From: Petunia secreta
Lineage: Eukaryota; Streptophyta; Magnoliopsida; Solanales; Solanaceae
Reading direction: 5' to 3'
Assembly (NCBI GenBank): GCA_029990175.1
Contig: JARKIP010000003.1
Span: forward strand, 682,001 to 746,000
DNA: 64,000 nt
Shown here: one piece after another, positions 1-10,700 of the stretch
Layout: the number at the start of each line of letters is the position of its first letter
Position numbering within the stretch: position 1 is the first letter of the stretch
Made by a program: the position numbers and the translations under genes
The notes under the pieces: generated by a model
Database searches by the model: none
The model's input: only the letters and a program-made list of their open reading frames with translations
What the model was told of the DNA's origin: nothing

Positions 1-2
1 AT

Positions 3-1940
3 GGTGGATTACTTCATGAGGATCCGCAGCAACACATTCAGAACTTTCTGGAGATCAGTGATACTTATACACCAGCCGGTGTTCCTACTGATTATGTTCG
101 CTTGACGTTGTTCCCGTTTTCACTGATTGGGGCAGCAAGGAAGTGGTTAAAGGCTGAAAAGTCTGGGTCTATCACTACTTGGGAGGATTTGGCTAAGAAG
201 TTCTTGGCTAAATTTTATCCGTCTGCCAAGACAGCCCGGCTGAGGAGCGAAATTATGTCCTTCAGACAGTTAGAAGGAGAATCCTTGTATTCAGCCTGGG
301 AGCGATTCAAAGCTCTATTGAGAGATTGTCCACATCACAACCAATCCAATGAGGTTTTTGCACACACTTTTGTTGAGGGGCTGAACCAACACACTAAGAT
401 CGTGGTTGATGCTGCTGCTGGAGGCCAAGTACTGGCCTTGAATTTTGATCAAATTTATGATTTACTTGACAAGTTTTCGCAGAGCAATCCTGATTGGCAG
501 GGAGATGGTAGAGCTATTACGCAGAAACCTGCAGGGGTACTTCAGTTAGATGCAGCTTCAGAGCTAAGGTCGAGGATGGATGCTATTTCCAATCAAATTA
601 GCAAGTTAGCTCTGCCAAAGGCTCAGCAACCAGTGGCTCCAGTGCAACAACTCCAGAGCTTTTGTGAGGTTTGTGGTCAAGACCATGCTACAGAGGTTTG
701 CTCCTCTAATCCAGAGTCAGTTTATTACGTGGGTAATCAAAACAGGCTGCAGGGTCAAAATCAGTTTGGTAATGGTTATTATCAAGGTAATACGAGAGCC
801 CCGAATAATTACCACCCACTTCCACCTCCACCACAGCAGGTTAGCTATTCAGTTGAAGAGATGTTAAAGCAGTTGATGGCGGGCCAGCAGAGAATGATAG
901 CTGATACTGCAGCTCATGCAGTGGCCATACAAGATATTGCCAATGCTCACAAGAACCTAGAGCACCAGTTGGGGCAGTTGGTGGGAGAAATAAGCACTGT
1001 GAAAAAAGAGCCTGAACAATGTCTTGCAGTGACTTTAATAGAAGGTGGAGAGCTGCTGGCCAAGTCCGAGGAGAGAGCTGAAATAGAAAAAGTTGAAAAA
1101 GTGGAGAAGGTGAAGAAGAAAGAAGAGAAAAAGGAGGCACCTCTGCCACCTCCACCATTCCCGCAGAGACTATTATCATCGAAGGATCTGGCCCAGTATC
1201 AAAATTTTGTGAGTATGTTGAAAGAACTTCAAGTTAATATTCCTTTGACTGATGTGTTTGAATTAATGCCATCCTTTGTGAAGTTCTTAAAAGAGATTTT
1301 AGTCAAGAAGAAAAAGCCTCAAGAGATAGATACAGTTGAGTTAGTTGAGGAGTGTAGCACAATCTTGAGCAAGCTACCTCCAAAACTTCAAGATCCTAGG
1401 AGGTTTACTATTCCCTGTACCATTGGAAGGCATAATATCACTGGTGCCTTGTGTGATTTAGGTGCGAGCATAAATCTCATGCCTCTGTCTTTTTGCAAAA
1501 GGTTAGGGCTAGGAGCAATCAAGCCCTCTTCAGTTACTCTTAAGATGGCAGATGGATCTCTCACTCACCCTGATGGTAAGTTGGAGGATGTGTTGCTTAA
1601 AGTTGGTAAGTTTACATTCTCTGCTGATTTTGTAGTCCTAGATTATGAAGAGGACCGCGAAGCTCAAATCATTTTGGGGAGACCATTCCTAGTCATCTCG
1701 AAGGCAATTATTGACATGGAGCTGGGTGAGATGACTGTTAGAGCGCATGGAGAAAAGGTTACTTTCAAGGTTTATAATGAGAAGGAGCACATAGCTAAGG
1801 TGGAAGAGTGCTCTATGATTGAATGTGTCAAACAAGAAGATGGAAGTAAACCACATGTGAAGTTGAAGATGGGTTCTCTAAAAGAAGGGAAGAAAGCAAA
1901 AGTTCGACGTAAGAAGAGAAGACATAAAGGCTGGAAGTGA
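3..1940 (+). CDS. Gag-protease of an Athila-like LTR retrotransposon, 5' end outside window
   Basis: The frame is open from base 3 to the TGA at 1938-1940; the first ATG-like start at 102 is probably internal because retroelement gag sequence (EDPQQHIQNFLEISDTYTP) is already readable upstream of it. Seen in order: a retrotransposon gag core with the hallmarks GAARKWL, FLAKFYPSAKTARLRSEI and GESLYSAWERFK; a Cys-Cys-His-Cys knuckle near residue 190 counted from base 102 (CEVCGQDHATEVC, spacing 2-3-4); a proline-rich and lysine/glutamate-rich linker; and a retropepsin-like domain from about residue 440 with the active-site stretch CDLGASINL and a later ILGRPFL. The usual D-S/T-G is D-L-G here. 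The frame ends after a basic tail and no reverse transcriptase follows. By family knowledge the gag is Athila/Tat-like; a non-autonomous gag-only element is the inference. Confidence 0.85.
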   Translation, partial: GGLLHEDPQQHIQNFLEISDTYTPAGVPTDYVRLTLFPFSLIGAARKWLKAEKSGSITTWEDLAKKFLAKFYPSAKTARLRSEIMSFRQLEGESLYSAWERFKALLRDCPHHNQSNEVFAHTFVEGLNQHTKIVVDAAAGGQVLALNFDQIYDLLDKFSQSNPDWQGDGRAITQKPAGVLQLDAASELRSRMDAISNQISKLALPKAQQPVAPVQQLQSFCEVCGQDHATEVCSSNPESVYYVGNQNRLQGQNQFGNGYYQGNTRAPNNYHPLPPPPQQVSYSVEEMLKQLMAGQQRMIADTAAHAVAIQDIANAHKNLEHQLGQLVGEISTVKKEPEQCLAVTLIEGGELLAKSEERAEIEKVEKVEKVKKKEEKKEAPLPPPPFPQRLLSSKDLAQYQNFVSMLKELQVNIPLTDVFELMPSFVKFLKEILVKKKKPQEIDTVELVEECSTILSKLPPKLQDPRRFTIPCTIGRHNITGALCDLGASINLMPLSFCKRLGLGAIKPSSVTLKMADGSLTHPDGKLEDVLLKVGKFTFSADFVVLDYEEDREAQIILGRPFLVISKAIIDMELGEMTVRAHGEKVTFKVYNEKEHIAKVEECSMIECVKQEDGSKPHVKLKMGSLKEGKKAKVRRKKRRHKGWK

Positions 1941-3990
1941 GCTAAAAGTGTCGTCGTGCCACGACGTTAACTAAGGCGCTTCTCGGGAGGCAACCCGAGT
2001 TTGTACTTGTATTATTTCATTTATTGTGTCACGTAGTTGTTGTTTTTCCTTGGATTGCAGGTTCATGTAATGTCGAGGCTAAGTGTGGGGTGTCCTCACC
2101 CTTGCCTACTATTGATGACCTGATGAGGGAAGTCTGAGTACCTCATACTATATGGAAGCCTGGAGGATGCTAGCACCAAGGACTAGAATCTTCAGGGAAG
2201 TTTTCTTTACCTTGCACTTGCTTATTTTTAGCACTGAGGACAGTGCTTAGTTTAAGTGTGGGGTGGGGGGAACTACCCTTTATCTATTTTTGAGGTTAGG
2301 GATGCATGTACCATAGGATTTTTGTTTTGTCACTTGACTTTATTTTTATTTGTTTCTTGCTTTAATATATAAAAAAATATATTAGAAAACCAATGAAAAA
2401 TTCCAAAAAGATTTTCTTTTTAGTCTTTATTAGTGGTACATGTCATCCACCCCGTGGTTTTTCTTATGGCCTCGGTTCTTTTCCACGGGGAGGCCTTTGA
2501 ACCGGGTAGTTTTTCTTTTTAGGATTAGGATAGTTAGTTGTAGATGACCCTAGACGTAGGAAAAAGGTAGAATGCTAGGTGCCTTTGATTTGTTTGATAC
2601 CGGTGGACTTGAATTGATTGCATGTGCTATTTGTGGTGTCCTGGGGTTTTAATTGTGATGCATGCCTAAAAAAAAAAATGGAACAACCCCCTTGAGATGC
2701 TTGAGTCCGCTTGTTTGACTTGATTGTGAACCTTTGTGCATTAGTGCTTAAATTTCCACAAGTTGCATTCTAGAAGCTTAGTTGAGAGTTGTTGATGGAG
2801 CCTTTTTGTGTGGACCACGTGCGATGTGTGTTGTGAGGCATGTTCTTGTTTACTCCATGTTGCATATTAATGTCTAGAACTTGCCCCGTGTGTGTGCAAA
2901 GCGAAATCTTAGGTTTGCTCTAGTTGGGAAATGATACAAGGCTTTCTTTTGATTTGCCTACCCTTACATATATACCTTGGAAAAATTATTGTGATTTATT
3001 TGACCCTTTTTGTTGGCACCCACACCCCGAGCCTACACATTTGTTCTAAATTGTCTCTTTTGGCCCTTTACTCCTTAAGCACTTTAGTTGATATTGTGTA
3101 GTTGATTGGAGTTGTGGTTGGAATTGGGAGGTTTTTGAGTGGAGCTAATGAAGGGGAATAATTGAAAATTTGTGAAGTAGTGAAAGGTATTGGCAAGGTT
3201 GGATGAAATTGAAATAAGAAAAGAAAAAAAAATAGCAAAGTTGAAAAGAAAAGAAAAAAAAAATTGTGGAAAAAGAAATAAAAAAAAAGAGAAAAAGATA
3301 TTCATTCCTTGCTAGTGTGTGCTTAAAAGAAAAATGCTACTTGTTGAGAAGGTGTGTGTGTGAAAGTTGTTGATTGGGTGGCTTTGATGAGATTGATGCT
3401 TAACTTGAATGTGATGTATTAAAGTGCTTAGGGAGGTAGTCACTATTACCATATGTATCCTACCCGCCCCTTAGCCTACATTACGACCCTTCTAAAGTCC
3501 TAGTTAATCCCGATTGGAGTGAGCTTACATTAGTGGAGTCCTACACTACGGGCAAGCCTATGGTACATTGTGTGTGACATGTGAGCTTTTCATGAGAGTG
3601 AGTGAATTCTTTCTATGCTATTGTCCCCATTCTATTCTTGATATTCATGGTTGTGTGTGATACTTGGGGGACACTCTCTTGCTTCATTTTGGTGAGGGCA
3701 CATGGTTTGCATGAAATAAGTGAAGTTGGTGGCTTCTTGGTTGAGTAGATAGGTGTGATTTTGTGGGAGCATGGTTGCAATAAGTTGAGTTTGTGCATTT
3801 GAGTTATTTTGGGGTGGTTGTTCTCATATTTTTGGTTTTGGTAAATTGTTGGCATATTGTGGATCCATAGTAGTCATGTGTGCATTGGTTCAATGGTCAG
3901 TATCAACCATAGTCATAGGCAGACCTGTTTTACCTAGGTTGGGAAGTTATTTGTGATTGCTCGAGGGCGAGCAAAGATTCAAGTGTGGGG
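1941..3990 (+). mobile_element. Non-coding internal part of the Athila-like element (no pol)
   Basis: About 2 kb between the gag-protease stop and the LTR. I find no reverse transcriptase, RNase H, integrase or env-like frame on either strand; the open frames here are short. It holds the paired hairpins just after the stop, three copies of AAGTGTGGGGTG (2081, 2254, 3981) and an A-rich stretch near 3215-3300. The last copy touches the LTR and is the likely polypurine tract. Confidence 0.6.
1952..1999 (+). promoter_or_regulatory. Paired hairpins immediately after the gag-protease stop
   Basis: Two perfect inverted repeats start 12 bases after the stop codon. CGTCGTG (1952-1958) pairs with CACGACG (1960-1966), and CTCGGG (1982-1987) pairs with CCCGAG (1994-1999) across the loop AGGCAA. 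GC-rich stems in an AT-rich setting suggest an RNA element. I recall similar sequence after gag in other plant elements, but cannot verify that here. Confidence 0.45.
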
Positions 3991-4451
3991 TGGTGATGTT
4001 TGGCATTTTATGCCAATATTTCCTTAATATTTCCTTACATTTGGATACTTTATTCGCTCGTTTTATAGTTTATGAATGTGGTTTTACACTAATTTTATGT
4101 CGTGTGTATGTAGGTTGTTATGCAGTGCAATTGGAGCTTTTAAGAGCAAGAAAAGATTGGATTTTGATTGAGGATTGGATTGAGCACACGAAGGCACAAC
4201 ACGAAACGAGAAAAGGAGGAACGGAACAGGAAAATGGCCTGGCGCCCTAGCCCATGCGCCGCGCCACTTATAGCGCGCAGTGGCTAGGCGCGATTCCTTG
4301 TGCGGCGCGTGCCAAACGCGGGGAGTTTTCGACGGGTTCTGTCCAAGGTCACGCGTTCTGGGGCAGCCTGTTATAGCGCCCCTTGTGCGCGTTTTTACTT
4401 CCTATTTCGTCTAGGATTGGGTCTAACTTATTACTAGGCTTTTGTAAACCC

Positions 4452-4458
4452 TATAAAT
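4452..4458 (+). promoter_or_regulatory. TATA box of the Athila-like LTR
   Basis: The motif CTATAAATAC sits in an LTR stretch following the GC-rich block. It is the only canonical TATA box in this LTR, and transcription would be expected to start about 30 bases downstream. Confidence 0.5.
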
Positions 4459-4775
4459 ACTCTTTTACTTAGTTTTTGATAGGAGTTCAGACTTTGGAGC
4501 AAATTGGAGAGCTCATAACATCAAGACAAGGGTTTTTCTTCCTTCCATTAATTTATTTCATCATTATTTCATTATTACATCAATTCCTTGTGTTGTTATT
4601 ATGAGTATGCGTAGCTGAATATAGCGTTCTAGGGTTAGAGTATTTCATGAAGGTTGATGTTTGAAGATTGATTCCCATTAATTGAATCCCATTACGGGTT
4701 ACTTATTCTTTCTTGATTTCACTTGTGTAATTGTCAGGGCCCGATTATTACGCATTATCTATGGTTTTTAGATTG

Positions 4776-4780
4776 AACTC
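4776..4780. repeat. Target-site duplication AACTC (left) of the Ogre element
   Basis: AACTC precedes the TGTCACGCCC terminus at 4781 and is repeated at 27171-27175 right after the other terminus GGTGATTACA. Five bases is the usual length for LTR retrotransposons. Confidence 0.92.
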
Positions 4781-7700
4781 TGTCACGCCCTAAAAATATT
4801 TGTTATTAACTAACCGCGCGAGGTGCGAGTTTATTTATTTAAAGGCTCGTGACTGGTGTTCAAAAAAGTACAAAAATTATTTAGAGAACTCGGAGTCGCC
4901 ACTTGACATAGTTTAAGGTGTGCCAAGTCACCAAAAGGTACCTTGGAACACCTCTGACTCGTCTAATGGTCTGCGTTAGAGATTCGGGTAAGGTTCTCAG
5001 CTGACTCTCGGGAAGGTGTTAGGCACCCTCGAGTCCTGTGCTAAGCACAGTTGCTTTATTGTCACAATTTTAATTTATTAAATATGGTTGTTATATTAAT
5101 GTCGTTAATTTATACTTTGATTAAAAGCGTATCATTCCTTTCCAACCTCACAGAGGATTGGACGAATTTACACTTCGATTTACAGTAAATGAGTGGATGC
5201 GTAAATAAATGTTTAAAATGTATCATGCAATCCCAACCTCATAAAGGATTGGTCTATTTTCTCTTAAAAAAAGAATTTTATTAACCTCAATAATAATCAA
5301 TTTAGGATTAATTTATCTTATTTATTTATTTTTTGCGTAACAAGCGGACCACAAGCCACACTTGTCGTTGTGCCTAATCGAGTAAATCTTTTCAATCCTA
5401 TTTAATTTGCCTAATCGTTATATTTTTGGATGGGTAATTATGTCAAAGTAGAATGCACTTTGACTAATTCAAAATATAAATGGTTAAAAATTTGCAATAT
5501 TTAAATAGATTTGTTGAAGAAAAAAAAAATAATAATAATAAAACACTTGTAGCCATGAGTAAAAATATCATTTGAAGTTGAGCTAAACGTGCAAAATATA
5601 TTAGTACTTTTTATATATATATAAGTTCCTTCTCTTTAATTTGTAAACAATAATTTGTTATGCCTTTGAGAATAAATGAAGGGTAGTAGACAAAGGCACA
5701 TGGACCTTATAGAACTAATAGGGGTTTGCATGAAAAATGGAGCAGATTATTGGTAAAAAGTGAAACGTTTACAGTTTAGCAACAATATTGGGCTGAAGGC
5801 TTTTTTTTTTTTTTGAAAATGGGCAGTTTTAAAAGCCTGTTTTGCACAATTGACCATATTTCTATTCTTATTCCAAATGGTGGCCATATAAAATAACATG
5901 TGGTCAGATTTAAGTGGTCAGATTTAAAGAAAACACCCTAATTTTGAGCCTACTCGTTTCAGAAATCAGTGTTGATTCGCTTTGCACTTATGTCCTATTT
6001 TTGCCTACTTATATCAGTCTCAAACCATTTTTACACAAGTGGCTCACGATTTCAAATATATATTTATATACATAGTTAAAACACAAAATGAGTCACCAAA
6101 ATATACTTGCTTAATAAATCATATGCAAACTATTAATGAAACTCAACGTGGTCAAGCAACATGTATTGGGCCTAGATTAAACCATTCTAGATTCTTATCA
6201 TTTCTTATGACAAATAGTTAAAAGAATTGCTCAAACGCGAACGTAAGCAAAATGGGATAACTCTTATCAAGCTCGTTTCCATGCATAGATCATCTTTAAA
6301 CATGACAAATATATACAAAGTAAAAGTATAATGCAAGAGTTGGAATATTTACCTAGTGAGTAAACTTCTTGGCACAAGCAAGTAACAAGATCTAACGAGC
6401 TTTTAGCCAAACCAAATCAAACAAAAAAAACAGCAGCAAACCCTCCAAAATCAGCACCGAAACAGCCCCTTTAAACTCCTATTTGAACCCCTAAACTTAA
6501 AGATTTATGCTCCAAAAGGCCTATGAAGTAAAGGCTTTTTGGTTCTAAATCTCCTCTCAAAACTTACTAATTTTCTTTAAGTGTTTTTCTCTCAATTTCT
6601 TGTAAATTTCAGCTTGTTCTTGGTGTCTAATGAGGGCATTAAATGGCCCTATTTATGGCTGAAATTGAGAGCCAAAAGGTGGGGTGTGGACTTGTACAAA
6701 AGTACAAGCCCACACCCTACACTTGAGTGCTTTTAGTCCCATTTTTCAAGCAAAAGTACAGCAGTTGAAAAGCCACTGTTTCAGCCCTCCAAAACAGTCC
6801 TAAGAGCTGAAATAATATAAGTAGGGTCCTTTAAGAGGACCCCCAATACTCATTACATAAACTAGAAAGAACTAGGATCAACTAGACAAACTAATCAGCC
6901 TCAAACTGAGTTGAAACTGAACCAGATTCTAACTAAAAGGAACAAACTAGACTTACAAGTAAACTAATTGACTAAACTAAATCAAAACTCAAGACCAAAG
7001 CAAGAACAATCATTTAAACTAGTTGCTTTCAGATTCTGGACAGTTAAACATGCTTTCAGATTTCAGTTCCCTGCCTCGCAAACTCATGTAAACACACAGC
7101 CACACACAGTAAACTTCAAATATGCTTTGTTAGGATGAACTAGCGTGTGAAAAAGCTCCAAACGAAACAATCAACATTTGTTCAATATTTACCAAGCTCG
7201 GATAATTTTCTTTGATTACTAGACAGTCAACAACTTTCATGTTTAAATTGCTAAGACTTCATCAGCATAACAAGAGCTTATTCACATGCTAAAATTAATC
7301 TAAAGAAATATTTATCCCTGAACAAACCTAAACGAAATGAGTGAAGTAAAGGAAACAGGGCCAAGGGAATTTCTTCTAACCCGTCTCAAGTTGATCACTT
7401 CAAAACATCGACGCCACTGCTTAGTCGCAGCTTCAATCGTCACTGCTTCACCCTCGCTGCCACAGTTCTAGTTTTGTCGTGCCACTGTTACAGCTGCGAC
7501 GTACTGTCTAATCAAAACATAACAGCTCCAAATGACACCATAAACAAACCCCCGCCATTGACATCACTGCCTCGCTGCCTCCACCGCGACTCGTACACTG
7601 CCTAATCGAAACAGAACTAAACATATCACCCCACTTTCTCCGTTCATCAATAAATCATCATCATCATAGCCTTCCCTCACTGCCCCAAAACAGAAAAACA

Positions 7701-8686
7701 TCACCATCACTGCCTTAAATCCATCATTTCCAACGACACAAATCCGAACACCCCCTATATCGCAACGATCACAACTCCCCACTATCGCAGCCTCGCCATC
7801 AACAAAAACCATAACCAAATCAGCCCCGGATTCATCCTCATCACATCAAACCAAATCACCATCAAGTCGCACCATAACACAAAAGAAAAGAAATAAAAAT
7901 AAGAAGAAGAAGAACAAGGAAAAAAAACAGAAAGAGAAACGAAAAACAGAAAGGGGAAACGGGACACGGGACTGGGCAAAAAGGAGAGGGGTTTTTGGGA
8001 GATGGGGTACAAGGGGTGACGGGGAAGGGTAAAGGGAAGGGAAAGAAGTGGAGAAAAACTAAAAACTCACCGGATTTGGAAGTTTGACCGAGCTTTGACC
8101 GTCGATCTACTCTAAACCGTCGGGATTTTGAAGAAAATAATAGCGGAAATGGAAAGAGGGGGCCGAGATCTATAAAATAGTGTATTTTGGTATTTTTCGG
8201 GCCACCGGAGGTGGTGGCCGGCCGGCGGAACAGTGGCGGGGCCACGGTGGGACTATGTTTTCCGGCGGCTGAGGAAATTTCGGCATAGCTTCGCTGGTCC
8301 TGATGGACTTGAGGGGTGTGAAATGAGAAGTGAAGTGTTTTTTTGTTTAAATAGGTGGGGTATGGGCCGGGTTAACAAATGGGCTGACGGGCCAATGTAC
8401 TGGGCTGATATTTTTTTATATATAGCCACAAAAATGATTTATACATACAAAATTAACTAACATAAGATCACATAATCTACACTAAATATCACAATTAATC
8501 ATAGATTACAATTAGACACATAACAAGCAATTTTCGGCCATTTTCATATTTTCCATCCTAATTAAAGACAAATTTAGCTAAGAATAAACACTAGAAGTCC
8601 GGAAAAATTTGACGAGACGTCCTAAGAATCTAATACGACTATTTTGACTATTTTTTAATTGTGTGTGCCAAAATTAGGTGATTACA
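4781..8686 (-). repeat. Ogre 3' LTR (left on the + strand)
   Basis: 3906 bp, terminal TG...CA on the minus strand, matching 23263-27170 nearly base for base. I counted about 15 substitutions by eye plus a few homopolymer indels. It contains a minus-strand TATA-like box (8412-8423), GA-rich sequence around 7880-8050, and the motif TGGCGACTCCG about 110 bases before its 3' end, echoing the primer-binding site. Confidence 0.93.
8412..8423 (-). promoter_or_regulatory. Candidate TATA box in Ogre LTR
   Basis: On the minus strand the sequence is CTATATATAAAA. The same box is at about 26896-26907 in the other LTR, where it would drive the genomic RNA. No start site can be read from sequence alone. 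Confidence 0.35.
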
Positions 8687-8699
8687 GCTGCCCCTCTTT
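8687..8699 (-). other. Ogre polypurine tract
   Basis: On the minus strand the sequence AAAGAGGGGCAGC directly precedes the 3' LTR terminus TGTAATC. Position and purine content fit the primer for plus-strand synthesis. The identical 13 bases lie before the right LTR of the element at 53.6-63.1 kb. Confidence 0.85.
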
Positions 8700-9285
8700 G
8701 TTCGGGAACACGAAGAGTTTTCGGACAAAGAAGTAATCGACAACTAATTTTGGCTTTTCGGTTCTAGCCGAGAGCAATGCTTTTCAAAACGGTGACCGTA
8801 CCTTGAATTTCGGTTCTAACCGAGAACAAAGTTACCTACATATCCCCGGACTAAGGAATCAGGTCAGTGTAGTTCCTCATGTGCGGTAGCTGGGACTACC
8901 GCATTCAAATAGACACTAGACTCACTAAGACAACACTTAGACACTCTAAACTACTTAAGACAAAAATAGAGACTCTTCTAGACACACTTGGGGCTAATAC
9001 TAGACACTCTAGACTACTAGGAGGCTGTCGTTGCTGAGTACTGGTTGCTTGCTGGTGGTCGTTGCTTTTACAAAGAAAAAAATGGAATTACAACATTGAA
9101 AGATGTAAAAGTTAACAATTCCTAGACTATATCTTCATGCTTCCTTGAGGTAAATCTCGGCTTGAAAGACAAACTCCATCGCCCGTTGTATGGGCAAGCA
9201 CCATCTGAAACTTGAAATGGTCGCATCTGTTTCAAACAGGTTTTGACTTGAAACTGGGGATGGTTGCTATCTTCGAGCAGGACTA
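8700..9285 (-). other. Ogre 3' untranslated region, distal part
   Basis: No coding frame. It contains repeated phrases such as CGGTTCTA(G/A)CCGAG (8760 and 8812) and leads into the tandem array. In Ogre elements this region lies downstream of integrase and is not translated. Confidence 0.6.
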
Positions 9286-9289
9286 ACTT

Positions 9290-10700
9290 TTAAAAGGAAG
9301 TGGTTGCTATCTTTGAGAGCAAATGAGTTGAACTGAATGTGAGTGCTATCTTCTAGCAAAACTGACTTGAAAGGAAAATGATCGCTGTGTTTTAGCAGAT
9401 CTTGACATGGAAAGGAAATGACGCTATCTTTGAGCGAAAACTGACTCGAAAAGGAAATGATCGCTATCTTCTAGCAGATCTTGACATGGAAAGGAAATGA
9501 CGCTATCTTTGAGCGAAACTGACTCAAAAAGGAAATGATCGCTATCTTTTAGCAGATCTTGACATGGAAAGGAAATGACGCTATCTTTGAGCGAACCGAC
9601 TCGAAAAGGGAATGATCGCTATCTTTTAGCAGATCTTGACATTGAAAGGAAATGACGCTATCTTTGAGCGAATTGACTCGAAAAGGAAATGATCGCTATC
9701 TTTTAGCAGATCTTGACATTGAAAGGAAATGACGCTATCTTTGACCGAATTGACTCGAAAAGGAAATGATCGCTATCTTTTAGCAGATCTTGACATTGAA
9801 AGGAAATGACGCTATCTTTGAGCGAACTTGACTCGAAAAAGAAATGATCGCTATCTTTTAGCAGATCTTGACATTGAAAGGAAATGACGCTATCTTTGAG
9901 CGAACTGACTCGAAAAGGGAATGATCGCTATCTTTTAGCAGATCTTGATATGGAAAAGAAATGACGCTGTCTTTGAGCGAACTGACTCGAAAAGGAAATG
10001 ATCGCTATCTTTTAACGATCTTGATATGGAAAATAAACGACGCTATCTTTGAGCGAAACTGACTCGAAAAGGAAATGATCGCTATCTTTTAGCAGATCCT
10101 GACATGGAAAGAAAATGACGCCATCTTTGAGCGAAAACTGACTCGAAAAGGAAATGATCGCTATCTTTTAGCAGATCTTGACATGGAAAGGAAATGACGC
10201 TATCTTTGAGCGAAACTGACTCGAAAAGGAAATGATCGCTGTCTTTTAGCAGATCTTGACACGGAAAAGAAATAAAGCTATCTTTGAGCGAAACTGACTC
10301 GAAAAGGAAGTGATCGCTATCTTTTAGCAGATCCTGACATGGAAAGGAAATGACGCTATCTTTGAGCGAAAACTGACTTGAAAAGGAAATGATCGCTATC
10401 TTTTAGCAGATCCTGACACGGAAAGGAAATGACGCTATCTTTGAGCGAAACTGACTTGAAAAGGAAATGATCGCTGTCTTTTAGCAGATCTTGACACGGA
10501 AAAGAAATGAAGCTATCTTTGAGCAAACTGACTCGAAAAGGAAATGATCGCTGTCTTTTAGCAGATCTTGACACGGAAAAGAAATGAAGCTATCTTTGAG
10601 CAAACTGATTCGAAAAGGAAATGATCTCTATCTTTTAGCAGATCTTGATATGGAAAAGAAATGACATTGTGTTCTAGCGGGAATTGACTCGAAGAGAGAA
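9290..10700 (-). repeat. Tandem array, about 77-bp unit, roughly 18 copies
   Basis: The unit reads on the + strand from GACTCGAAAAGGAAATGATC through AGCAGATCTTGACATGGAAA to CTATCTTTGAGCGAACT. Each unit is made of two related halves, both containing GGAAATGA(T)CGCTATCTTT. Copies differ by point changes and 1-2 base indels, and the outer copies are more diverged. Arrays in the 3' untranslated region are known for Ogre/Tat elements and can seed satellite DNA. Confidence 0.92.

Larger units (their letters stand above)
3991..4780 (+). repeat. Athila-like LTR, first part (split by the Ogre insertion)
   Basis: Begins at TGGTGATGTT or TGATGTTTGG (3991 or 3994) right after the purine tract CAAGTGTGGGG. 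It contains a markedly GC-rich block (about 4240-4330) and a TATA box at 4452. It stops at 4780, where the Ogre element enters. The LTR resumes at 27171 after the duplicated AACTC. Confidence 0.75.

Noticed and set aside
7862..8245. 127-codon minus-strand frame in the Ogre LTR, intact also at 26347-26730
   Set aside because: Both copies are intact simply because the LTRs are almost identical. The product is Pro/Phe/Ser-rich low complexity without a domain, so selection cannot be inferred.
9290..10700. Possible CRISPR-like array
   Set aside because: Repeats are contiguous, without unique spacers, in a plant retrotransposon; this is a tandem repeat.
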